This document shows, one piece after another, positions 8,218-16,932 of a DNA stretch of 64,000 bases. Under the pieces are notes generated by a model that was given only the letters and a program-made list of their open reading frames with translations, searched no databases and had not been told where the DNA came from. Origin of the DNA: Deltaproteobacteria bacterium (GTDB lineage: Bacteria > Myxococcota_A > UBA9160 > SZUA-336). The DNA lies in the NCBI GenBank assembly GCA_029261895.1, contig JAJDAK010000001.1:1-64000 (forward strand), written 5' to 3'. Position numbers and translations under genes: made by a program. Within the stretch, counting starts at the first letter, position 1. Every line of letters begins with the position of its first letter.

Positions 8218-11200
8218 CGATACGCGCCCGAAGACGCTGCATCAATGCTTTCGCATAGTCGATAAAGCGCAGCATCTGTATGTAGCTCAATGGAACAATG
8301 AAAAGAGTTCCGATCATTGCAACCATAAGCCCGAACGCGATCGCCGCCGCAAATGGGCCCTGACTTTTTGAGCCGCCCATCACACCCATTGCCATCGGAA
8401 GCAATGCGACAACCGTCGTCAGTGTTGTGAGCAGGATCGGCCGTAGACGCATCGCGCCCGACTGACGAACGGCTTCGTAGAGCGGTAGCCCCGATGCACG
8501 CGCTCGGTTGATAAAATCAACCATAACGAGCGAATCGTTTACAACGACGCCGATCAGCCCGATGGTTGCGTAGAAGATCGCCATGCTCATCGCGTAACCG
8601 AAGATCCCGACGCCCGCGATGACACCGATAATTCCATACGGCACGGCGGTAACGACGATCAGCGGCTGCCAATAACTCCTGAATAACGCGGCCAGAATCA
8701 TATAAACCAAAAGCAGCGCGATCGGCATCAGCTGCCCAATCTCACGATTGGTGCGTTTGGTCACTTCAAACTCGCCACCGTAGTAAATCTCAACATCTGC
8801 ATAGCGCGCATCAAGATTTGCAAACTCCGCACGCAAGGCATCGTTGACCAAGATAGAGTTCGTAATATCCGCATCAACATCCGCGTATACCGTCACGGTC
8901 CTCTTCGCATCAAAATGCGTGAGGGACTGGAATCCACGCGTGACCTCAACTTCGGCCACATCGCCTAGCTCAATCAGATGCCCATCTGGAGTCCGCGTCT
9001 TCGTACGCAATAAATCAGAGATGTCCCGGCGAAAACTTTCATCGAGCATGACACGAATATCGATCTCCTGACTTTCATCGGGGCCACGAAAACTCGACGC
9101 GACCACACCATCGTTTGCGCCCCGCAGCGACTTCGCAAGGTCTTCAAAGCTGACGCCGTATTGGCCCGCACGCTCGTCATTGATAATCAAGCGAACCTCA
9201 CGTGCGCCCGTTTTCAAACTGTCTTCGATGTTCCTAATTCCGGGGAGCTTTCCTAAGAAGTCCTGCATCTCCCGCGAAATTTGTTTCGCCAGTAGATAGT
9301 CGTCGGTCTGAATGCGAACCGCGACCGGCTTTCCGATCGGGGGTCCGTTCCGCGGCGCTTTTGCCTCGAGATTGACGAGACCTTCGGGATGAGCCTTCTT
9401 GTAATCGCGCAGCCAACCTCGGACGTCATCGAGTACAGGGTCGGGATCGGCACGATACGCCGGCTTGTCGATGATCCAATTGTAAATCACCGCAAGATTA
9501 GAGCCTACGCGCTGGTCATCATTCCCAGAGATGCTGTGCCCGACGTAGGTCGAGAAGTCGAGCAGTGGATCGGGCAGCAGCTCTGCATTCATTGCAGCTT
9601 CGAGCTTGCGCACGACTGCGTCGGTTTCATCGAGGCTGTAGTCGAGCGGTGTCTCCACAACAATGAAGAAGCGACTGTACTCACTTGCGAAAAGATCCAC
9701 TGGAATGTGGCCCGCAGCATTCATCGCAAGGTAGAACACAGAGATTGATAGCACGGCGAAGGAGCCCGGATACTCTAAGACTTTGTCGAGCGCGATCAGG
9801 TAGCGCGCCCGCAGCCAGTCCAATCCGCGATCCGTAAGAAAGTGAGCCCGCTCGAAGAATCCAGTCCATCTCTGCCAAGTTCCAAGCCAGCCTGTTTGGG
9901 GTTCTTGATCGACGTCGACATCTCGCGCCGCATGGCGACTGCCGAAATCCAGATAGTGGGCAGGTAAAATGATGAGACACTCCATCAGCGACGCCAGCAG
10001 ACAGACGATCACGGTCTTGGGAAGTATCGACATGAATTCACCCGAAGTCCCTGTCATGAAAAGCAAGGGAGAAAACGCCGCGCAGGTCGTAAGCACCGCG
10101 GCAACCACGGGCCAAAGCACTTCCTCCGCGCCGTTGATAATGGCTTCCTCAAAGGGTTCGCCCGTCTCAACCCTGCGGTAGATGTTTTCCAGGACGATAA
10201 TTGCATCGTCGACCAACATCCCCGAAACCAGCAGCATCCCGACCAGCGAGATCATGTTGATGGTTATATCGAGCAGCTGGAAGAGTATTAACGCGGAGAG
10301 GAAACTAAACGGCACTGCAATGATGGTTAGTGCTGCATTCCGAAACCCGATGGTGAACCATAGGATGGCCATCACAAAAAAGATGCCGGTCAGAATATTG
10401 TTCCAAATCACACGGATCCGGGAGGAGACGTAGTCGGCAGAGTCCCAACTCACGTAAGGCTCTACGCCGTCAGGCACCACTTCTCGATATTCTTCTACCC
10501 AACTTCGGACATCCACGGAAAGTTCCAGGAGATTCGCGTCTGGATCTTTCGCAATCGACAAGAGCAACGCATTTTCACCGTTGTAGCGTCCGTAGAAGGA
10601 TCTTTTCTCCAGTCCCATTTCGACACGGGCGATATCCCGCACGCGCAAATTCGTTCCGCCTCGGTCATCCGAAACGACGGTCGAAAGAATTTCTTCCACC
10701 GATTCGTAGTCGCCCGTGGCCCGAAGTACTGATTCCCCTGACGCACCGCTAAAACTACCTGCCGGTAAATTGAGATTCTTGCGACGAATACGATCTGCAA
10801 TTTCCACCACGCTAAGCCCGTGTCGCGCGGCTGTGTCGCGGTCAACAAGAATTTGTATTTCACGATCATGCTCGCCGCGAATGATCACTTTGTGCACACC
10901 GAAAATATTCTCGATTCGGGACTTTGCATCGCGCGCAACCTCGAGCAACGCGGTCTCCCCGACGCCTTCCTTGTCCACGATCGCAACCAGCATCACGGCG
11001 TAAAGCTCGGCGACACTCAGCTCACGTACAATCGGTTCTTCCGCGTCACTGGGTAGATCACCGACACGATCGATCGCCGCGCGCACATCGTTCAGCCCGG
11101 ACTCGTAGTCGATATCCGATAGACCCTCGTCCCAACTGATGGTGATTCGCGATGAATCTGCCGTCGACCAAGAACGCAACTCCTTGATGCCCGACACATC

Positions 11201-11416
11201 CTGAATCTCCTCCTCAAGTTTGGTCGTGATGAGGCGTTCCACTTCATCCGCGGACGCGCCGGTCCAGATCGTGGTGATGTTGGTGGCATTGAAAGAGATA
11301 TCTGGGAAGTAGTCGACTGGCGTTCGTGTGAACGCGGTGTAGCCCGCCAGTAGGAACACGACAAAGAGCACATTGACGAGAACAGCTTGATGAATGCTAA
11401 AACGAGGTAAGCTCAA
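8198..11416 (-). CDS. RND efflux transporter, AcrB/MdtB-like permease
   Basis: This 1072-aa inner-membrane proton antiporter exports drugs or hydrophobic compounds through a tripartite pump. The first TM is near residues 12-30. The proton-relay motif GMLVDDAIIVLEN is present, with paired aspartates in TM4. Two large periplasmic loops and twelve TM segments are as expected. The start is TTG, overlapping the adaptor stop as TTGA, which fixes the start by coupling. The outer-membrane channel is not encoded nearby. The TetR gene divergent from the adaptor is the likely regulator. Confidence 0.9.
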   Translation of the reverse strand: MSLPRFSIHQAVLVNVLFVVFLLAGYTAFTRTPVDYFPDISFNATNITTIWTGASADEVERLITTKLEEEIQDVSGIKELRSWSTADSSRITISWDEGLSDIDYESGLNDVRAAIDRVGDLPSDAEEPIVRELSVAELYAVMLVAIVDKEGVGETALLEVARDAKSRIENIFGVHKVIIRGEHDREIQILVDRDTAARHGLSVVEIADRIRRKNLNLPAGSFSGASGESVLRATGDYESVEEILSTVVSDDRGGTNLRVRDIARVEMGLEKRSFYGRYNGENALLLSIAKDPDANLLELSVDVRSWVEEYREVVPDGVEPYVSWDSADYVSSRIRVIWNNILTGIFFVMAILWFTIGFRNAALTIIAVPFSFLSALILFQLLDITINMISLVGMLLVSGMLVDDAIIVLENIYRRVETGEPFEEAIINGAEEVLWPVVAAVLTTCAAFSPLLFMTGTSGEFMSILPKTVIVCLLASLMECLIILPAHYLDFGSRHAARDVDVDQEPQTGWLGTWQRWTGFFERAHFLTDRGLDWLRARYLIALDKVLEYPGSFAVLSISVFYLAMNAAGHIPVDLFASEYSRFFIVVETPLDYSLDETDAVVRKLEAAMNAELLPDPLLDFSTYVGHSISGNDDQRVGSNLAVIYNWIIDKPAYRADPDPVLDDVRGWLRDYKKAHPEGLVNLEAKAPRNGPPIGKPVAVRIQTDDYLLAKQISREMQDFLGKLPGIRNIEDSLKTGAREVRLIINDERAGQYGVSFEDLAKSLRGANDGVVASSFRGPDESQEIDIRVMLDESFRRDISDLLRTKTRTPDGHLIELGDVAEVEVTRGFQSLTHFDAKRTVTVYADVDADITNSILVNDALRAEFANLDARYADVEIYYGGEFEVTKRTNREIGQLMPIALLLVYMILAALFRSYWQPLIVVTAVPYGIIGVIAGVGIFGYAMSMAIFYATIGLIGVVVNDSLVMVDFINRARASGLPLYEAVRQSGAMRLRPILLTTLTTVVALLPMAMGVMGGSKSQGPFAAAIAFGLMVAMIGTLFIVPLSYIQMLRFIDYAKALMQRLRARIVTNVSG

Positions 11417-12585
11417 GCCCCAGGTTCCTTGATCCGCACACTCAGACCGTCGTGGAGTTCACGCATTCCAGAGACTGCGATCTTTTCACCGTCCTCGAGG
11501 CCGCCCAGAATTTCGATGAGCTCGGGACGAAATGGCACAGCCCGTGTTTCTACACGTCGATGTCGGACCGTTGCCCCGGCCCCGGCGCTGGGTTCCAGTA
11601 CGAAGACGTAGACAAGTTCAAACTCCTTCTGGGTCGCACGTCGGGGAATTCGAATCGCGGGATCTCGCGCACCAAGATCAAAGCGAATCGATCCGATCAT
11701 GCCAGGCAGCAGCCGCTCCTCGGGGTTAGGAACACGAACTTCCACTGGGTACTTCTTCGTTTCAGCGTCGACGCCACGACCCAAGCGCGTGATCGAGCCC
11801 TCGAATACTTCGCTGGGAAACACATCCACCTCGAGCACGACCGCATCACCAACAGCCAATGCGACCACCTGTTGCTCCGTCACACCCACTTCCACTTCGA
11901 TTGCCGAGAGGTCGAAAACCTCAGCGACCACATCACCTGCACGAAGGTACGCGCCGGGCTCAAGATCCAGCTGATTCACAACACCCGCGAACGGCGCTCG
12001 AATTTCGGTCTTAGCAATTCGAGTATTTGCATCATCGAGTGAGGCTTTCGCTTCGAGCGCCTCCCCCGATCGCACCTTTTGATCCGCTTCGGCGCGATCC
12101 AAGTCGCGCGCACTCGCGACTTTGCGTTCGGCGAGACCGCGCTGACGCTCGAGCTCTGCCTTCGCCAACTGCTTGTTCGCATTCGCACGGAGCAACGCAC
12201 CCTTCGCACGATCGAGCGCGGCTTGATAAAAATCACGTTCAAGTTCAACCAGCATCGCGCCCTCTTCCACAGAGCTATGTCGCTCACCGGGAACCGCAGA
12301 CACACGGCCGTCGACCTCAGCCGCTAGCGAAACGCGGCGAATCGGCTCGAGCGTGGCACTGAGCTCCGCGTCCAAGCGAATCTCTTGGCGTCGGACCTCA
12401 AGCGATACGACTTCCAATCCGGTCACGTCCGGAATCCCGGCACCGACTTCCGGCAAGCCCCGCAGGCGTGCCTCGCGCTCACGCTCCGCCACCGCGCCCG
12501 GCGAGCTATAGCCCACCAGGAACGCGACCAGAACGATCGCGGCGCTCGCGATCATCAGCATCCGAGGTGTCAGCGCCAGTTTCAT
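11413..12585 (-). CDS. RND efflux periplasmic adaptor (HlyD/AcrA family)
   Basis: This 390-aa membrane-fusion protein links the RND permease to an outer-membrane channel. It has an N-terminal TM or signal anchor (LMIASAAIVLVAFLVGY), a lipoyl/barrel-sandwich part (RRVSLAAEVDGRVSAVP and TEIRAPFAGVVNQLDLEPGAYLRAGD), a coiled-coil hairpin rich in Ala, Lys, Glu and Arg between them, and a beta-barrel and membrane-proximal domain. I chose the ATG at 12585, which has GGAGAA 7 nt upstream, over a TTG 21 nt earlier. It is the first gene of the efflux operon. Confidence 0.88.
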   Translation of the reverse strand: MKLALTPRMLMIASAAIVLVAFLVGYSSPGAVAEREREARLRGLPEVGAGIPDVTGLEVVSLEVRRQEIRLDAELSATLEPIRRVSLAAEVDGRVSAVPGERHSSVEEGAMLVELERDFYQAALDRAKGALLRANANKQLAKAELERQRGLAERKVASARDLDRAEADQKVRSGEALEAKASLDDANTRIAKTEIRAPFAGVVNQLDLEPGAYLRAGDVVAEVFDLSAIEVEVGVTEQQVVALAVGDAVVLEVDVFPSEVFEGSITRLGRGVDAETKKYPVEVRVPNPEERLLPGMIGSIRFDLGARDPAIRIPRRATQKEFELVYVFVLEPSAGAGATVRHRRVETRAVPFRPELIEILGGLEDGEKIAVSGMRELHDGLSVRIKEPGA

Positions 12586-12804
12586 GGGGGTTCTCCACAA
12601 GCCCAATCGGATTGAAATGAGCCAGTTTTCGATTGGGGAAATCCAATTTTATCGTAATTTCAACCTTTTCGTGGCCGGCCGAATTCGGGCTGAAAACCCG
12701 TTGACCCTGGTATTTAGGGGGGTTACCATTCCGTCCGACCGGTCGGTCGGTATCAAAACGGCAGCGATGCCTCCATCGGTCGCGAAAAGACGCGGAAGGA
12801 CGAT
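12586..12804. promoter_or_regulatory. Divergent control region with TetR-type operator
   Basis: For tetR, a -35 TTGACC at 12701-12706 and a -10 TACCAT at 12724-12729 are separated by 17 nt. Directly downstream, 12731-12750 is a dyad of CCGTCCGACC and GGTCGGTCGG, with 9 of 10 positions symmetric, the typical form of a TetR-family operator. Towards the efflux genes an AT-rich stretch holds a second inverted repeat, CCCAATCG at 12602-12609 and CGATTGGG at 12630-12637. The first dyad would block tetR transcription; control of the pump from the same region is inferred. Confidence 0.65.
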
Positions 12805-13428
12805 GTGCAGCCGATAGCCCCAAGCAGCAGGGAGAAGATCCTCGAAACCGCCGAGGTGCTCTTTGCCGCCCGCGGTTTTTCAGCTGTTGGCATGCGCGAG
12901 GTCGCGGACCGCGTGGGTTTGAGCAAGTCCGCTCTCTTCCATCACTTCGCCAGCAAACTCGAGCTCTACTTGGCCGTAGTCGAGCGTATTTTGGTCGACA
13001 TTGATGCGCGCCAGGAAGCGGCGGCGCAGCCCAAGTCCGATGCCTTCGAGCGCGTCTGGCATTGGATCGAGGTCACCATCGATACCTTGGCGGAGAACCC
13101 GTCACACGCACGTTTACTACTACGCACACTCTTTGAAGAAGACGATGTCGCGCCCGAGGACGAAGATCACCTCGACCAATTGCTCGCCAAAATCCTGCGT
13201 CGCGTCGGGCAGGCGATTCAGGAAGGCATCGATCGGGGCGAACTACGCCCCGTTTCCATTCCCCACACACTTCAATCCATCGTCGGCATGACGGTCTACC
13301 ATTTTGCATCTGGACCGGTCGGCGAAAAACTTTTTGGTGATGAGATCTATTCCAGCGCACAGGTTCGCCAGCGCAAGGAAGAAGTCTTTCAACTACTTCG
13401 ACGTGGACTACTCGTCACGATCGACTAG
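12805..13428 (+). CDS. TetR/AcrR family transcriptional regulator
   Basis: This 207-aa repressor has the usual N-terminal helix-turn-helix: REKILETAEVLFAARGFSAVGMREVADRVGLSKSALFHHF (read in parts, residues 9-48). The ligand-binding C-terminal domain is of unknown specificity. The start is GTG with GGAAGGA just upstream. It is divergent from the RND efflux operon and has a TetR-type dyad in its own promoter, so it probably represses itself and the pump. A diiron oxygenase gene follows 12 nt downstream on the same transcript and may be part of the regulon. Confidence 0.88.
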   Translation: MQPIAPSSREKILETAEVLFAARGFSAVGMREVADRVGLSKSALFHHFASKLELYLAVVERILVDIDARQEAAAQPKSDAFERVWHWIEVTIDTLAENPSHARLLLRTLFEEDDVAPEDEDHLDQLLAKILRRVGQAIQEGIDRGELRPVSIPHTLQSIVGMTVYHFASGPVGEKLFGDEIYSSAQVRQRKEEVFQLLRRGLLVTID

Positions 13429-13440
13429 GAGGTACTCAAG

Positions 13441-14520
13441 GTGGAAAAGCTACTTCAGGAATATCGTCGCAACGTCGGTAACTTTGAATTAATCGATATC
13501 ATCGATACGGATAAGATCGCCGCGCTGCGCAATCACCTTAAGGTGGAAACGCCGATGAGCGTGAACTGGCAGTGGGAGTACGGCAGCGAAGTCGCGGAAC
13601 TTCGCGCGCTCTATGAGAAGGGCAAGAAGAATCAGTGGAACGCGTCCGAGGACATCGAGTGGGATCGCCCTGTTAGCAAAGACGAGTGGATGATGAATCC
13701 CAAGATGAGCATCATGGCCCAAGCGTGCCAGCTCATGGGCAAGGACGAGGCCACGCAGAAAGCCGCTGCATTCGACGAAGTCACCTATACGATTTCGCAG
13801 CTCCTGCATGGCGAGCAGGCCGCGCTTCAACTCTGTGGACAGCTCACGAATCTCTGTCCGCATACGGACGAAAAATGGTACGCGGCAAATCAGGTTGCGG
13901 ATGAAGCGCGACATAACGAAGTCCTCGCTCGCTTCCTCTCAGAGAAAATGGGCGAGATCTATCCGATTGCACCCATGCTCAAAATACTCCTCGACGAACT
14001 CTTGAAGGCCGAGGGTTATCAGATGAAGGCACTCGGCATGCAGACGCTCTTCGAGGGCATGGCGGTCGGCATTATGGACATGCTTCGGGCCAATACAGAG
14101 TGCGTGCTCTTCGCCGATATCTTACGTCGTGTCGAACAGGATGAGTCGCGCCACGCTGCATTCGGTGTTTTGACCATGCGCCGCTGCGTTCGAGACGCAT
14201 CCGAAAAAGAGATGCACGCGATGGAGGATTTCGCGTTCAACATTCTCGAGACCTTGAACGCGAATCAACAGCTCGCGATGCTACACACCATCGGGCCTAA
14301 GTACGGCATCGATGCGAGGCTTGTGACCGAAGCCCTATTGAAGATGGACAACTTCGTCGACCTCAACAGCCTGATCTACATGCATACCGTGATGCCAAAC
14401 CTTAAGCGCTTGGGTTTGATCACCGAGCGCACCGAACAGAAGTGGCGCGATATAGGCTGCCTTACGGATAACCGTCAGGACGGTGCCGTGAAGATCACCG
14501 AACCGATTCTCGCGGGGTAG
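13441..14520 (+). CDS. Ferritin-like diiron protein, AurF-like oxygenase candidate
   Basis: This 359-aa helical protein carries the spaced carboxylate and histidine ligands of a diiron ferritin-like fold: LLHGEQAA near 120-127, ADEARHNEVLARF near 152-164, FEGMAVGIMDM in the third helix and QDESRHAAFGVL near 232-243. The two ExxH motifs resemble AurF-type N-oxygenases and related diiron hydroxylases. The GTG start has AGGAGGT 7 nt upstream and follows tetR by 12 nt. Pairing with TetR and an RND pump suggests oxidation of a compound that is also exported; the substrate is not known. Confidence 0.75.
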   Translation: MEKLLQEYRRNVGNFELIDIIDTDKIAALRNHLKVETPMSVNWQWEYGSEVAELRALYEKGKKNQWNASEDIEWDRPVSKDEWMMNPKMSIMAQACQLMGKDEATQKAAAFDEVTYTISQLLHGEQAALQLCGQLTNLCPHTDEKWYAANQVADEARHNEVLARFLSEKMGEIYPIAPMLKILLDELLKAEGYQMKALGMQTLFEGMAVGIMDMLRANTECVLFADILRRVEQDESRHAAFGVLTMRRCVRDASEKEMHAMEDFAFNILETLNANQQLAMLHTIGPKYGIDARLVTEALLKMDNFVDLNSLIYMHTVMPNLKRLGLITERTEQKWRDIGCLTDNRQDGAVKITEPILAG

Positions 14521-14524
14521 AACC

Positions 14525-15109
14525 ACGGGCCATCTACTGCTGATTCGCCACGCGGAGAGCGAAGGCAACGCGGCGCGTACGTTTACAAACTCCCCCGAGG
14601 TACCCATCACCGAAAAGGGAGCGCGTCAAGCCACGCTCGCGGCGGAGCAAGTGCGCGCGAACTACGATGTAGTCCGCGTCGTATCGAGCCCGTTTCGGCG
14701 CGCGCGCCAAACCGCGGAAATCGTCGCGACCCCGCTCGGCCTATCGGTCGAAATTGAAACCGAAATTCGAGAACAAAACCTTGGAGACTTACACGGCCAA
14801 CCCTATGAAGCGGCTGCCGCCTCCAAGGACTTCGATCCGGAGAGACGCTGGGAATGGCGACCACCGCAGGGTGAAACGCTGCTCGAGGTTCAAGCACGTG
14901 CAATCGCTGCACTGCGCCCGTATCTCGCAAGTCATGCCGAGGACGACGTGGCCGTCGTGAGTCATGCGGGCACAATCTTCTCAATCTGGGCCCATGTCTT
15001 AGAAGATTGGCAGCAGGTTCGAGGCATTCCCAACGCGAGCGTCCTGGCGGTTCGTCATGATGGCGAACGCTTCCAGGATGCGGTGCTTTGGAGACCGGAA
15101 GAGCATTAG
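14525..15109 (+). CDS. Histidine phosphatase family protein with non-canonical start
   Basis: The protein belongs to the phosphoglycerate-mutase-like histidine phosphatase superfamily. The catalytic motif LLIRHAESEGN is encoded from about 14537, followed by SSPFRRARQTAEIV and a C-terminal VVSHAGTI with the second catalytic histidine. There is no ATG, GTG or TTG in frame between the upstream stop (TGA at 14489) and the RHAES motif. The first normal start, GTG 14651, would delete the nucleophile. Candidates are ACG 14525 (GGGG 7 nt upstream) or CTG 14537/14540. The left end is therefore uncertain. It follows the diiron gene directly and overlaps the convergent gene by 4 nt. A sequencing error or broken start cannot be excluded. 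Confidence 0.65.
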   Translation, partial: TGHLLLIRHAESEGNAARTFTNSPEVPITEKGARQATLAAEQVRANYDVVRVVSSPFRRARQTAEIVATPLGLSVEIETEIREQNLGDLHGQPYEAAAASKDFDPERRWEWRPPQGETLLEVQARAIAALRPYLASHAEDDVAVVSHAGTIFSIWAHVLEDWQQVRGIPNASVLAVRHDGERFQDAVLWRPEEH

Positions 15110-15987
15110 TCGCCGCAGGTTCCGTTCGACGCTCCGTCATCCACGAGATCGCAGTCCGGCGATAGAGCGGCGGTTGTTGCCGTCCACTGGCAAACTCGGC
15201 ATCGAACCGCGTCTTCCGCGCAGAGATGCATAGATTCCATGTCGGCATTCATGCAAACGCCGGGAAAGAGCGCAGCCACATCCGTGATGCCTTCGTCGGT
15301 GCAGTCGCGTTCAATTCTACGCGCCATTCTTTCGCCACACTGTGAACCAGGCGATGCCATGGGAACCATGCACGCTTCAACCAACTCCGCTGCAGACATC
15401 ACCGGCCCCAGAGGACGAATGAGATGTTTCTTTACGCAGATCACTGCGCCATCGATTCCTTGATCGGCACATTTGCGAACCTGTCGCTCCACGGTACGCT
15501 GGCAATTGACCGCGTCATCGTTCCCGTGTAACGGATCCGTACGTTCATCGCGCTGCATCGCCGCATCCAGGTCGGCGCCAAAGAGATCCGCGGTAATACC
15601 GTCAACGAAAGTAAGACTCGACGCGACTCCGGTTTCAAGATCAGTCACGCCGAAGTCTGGCGGATTGTTGTTACAACGCCCACCCGAAGCAAACATACGC
15701 TCAATGCGACGCATCTTTTTCTCAATTTTGCGCCCGCTGACCGTAGCGTCTATAGATACATCCAAGCACTCGTCAATGGATTCCAGCCGACCTCTCGAGA
15801 ACAAGTACAAGCACTTTCCGGCTAAACCATCGTACGCATCGACGATCTGTTCGAGGTTACTGTTGACCCCGTTGATACAACTGCGTTGATGTACCCTTTG
15901 TTGCTGAGCTAAAGCTTCATGCGACAACACGCTAAAACAGCTAATCAGGACAACAACACCCAACCAAGAACATGTTGAACTGCGCAT
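15106..15987 (-). CDS. Secreted cysteine-rich protein, unknown function
   Basis: This 293-aa exported protein has a signal peptide (LGVVVLISCFSVLSHEALAQ, cleavage near residue 28) and then about twenty cysteines spread through charged, helical-looking sequence such as RTVERQVRKCADQGI and RMARRIERDCTDEGI. The cysteines recur at intervals of about 10-30 residues, as in the disulfide-rich helical proteins common in deltaproteobacterial genomes. I chose the ATG at 15987 with AAGGAGA 7 nt upstream. A similar cysteine-rich region forms the N-terminus of the hydrolase at 47446. Function unknown. Confidence 0.65.
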   Translation of the reverse strand: MRSSTCSWLGVVVLISCFSVLSHEALAQQQRVHQRSCINGVNSNLEQIVDAYDGLAGKCLYLFSRGRLESIDECLDVSIDATVSGRKIEKKMRRIERMFASGGRCNNNPPDFGVTDLETGVASSLTFVDGITADLFGADLDAAMQRDERTDPLHGNDDAVNCQRTVERQVRKCADQGIDGAVICVKKHLIRPLGPVMSAAELVEACMVPMASPGSQCGERMARRIERDCTDEGITDVAALFPGVCMNADMESMHLCAEDAVRCRVCQWTATTAALSPDCDLVDDGASNGTCGD

Positions 15988-16093
15988 CGACGATCTCCTT
16001 CGTCCAACGGCCACACCCATTTCTTGTAAAGTGGGTTGGCCTGGGACGAGGTATCGTCGGCTGGACGGGTCGGACCGCCTGAGTCAGATACGT

Positions 16094-16803
<710 letters not shown>

Positions 16804-16806
16804 AAC

Positions 16807-16829
16807 GTACAGCATATTGCTGTACAGCA
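16807..16829. promoter_or_regulatory. Operator-like inverted repeats over the RHH gene promoter
   Basis: GTACAGCA (16807-16814) and TGCTGTAC (16818-16825) form a perfect dyad around TAT. A third half-site, TACAGCA (16823-16829), overlaps to form a second palindrome TGCTGTACAGCA. The array covers the minus-strand -10 box TATGCT (rc of 16811-16816). Binding here would block the RHH-ferredoxin operon, so autoregulation is likely. Confidence 0.6.
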
Positions 16830-16926
16830 GCCAAGTGCGCAAGGTTTTGGCGCTCCCCCGACCCAGATGACCGAAAAAAAGGCCGAGTTTCTGCTGCTTT
16901 ATGGGGGCAGCGCCCCGAGAAGTGCA

Positions 16927-16932
16927 TATAAT
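16927..16932 (+). promoter_or_regulatory. Consensus -10 box TATAAT upstream of recQ
   Basis: A perfect TATAAT lies at 16927-16932, with GGGGCA as a weak -35 17 nt upstream. Transcription would begin near 16939, inside the first possible recQ ATG codons. This implies a later translation start, with GGAGG at 16956-16960 placed 6 nt before a CTG at 16967. Confidence 0.5.
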
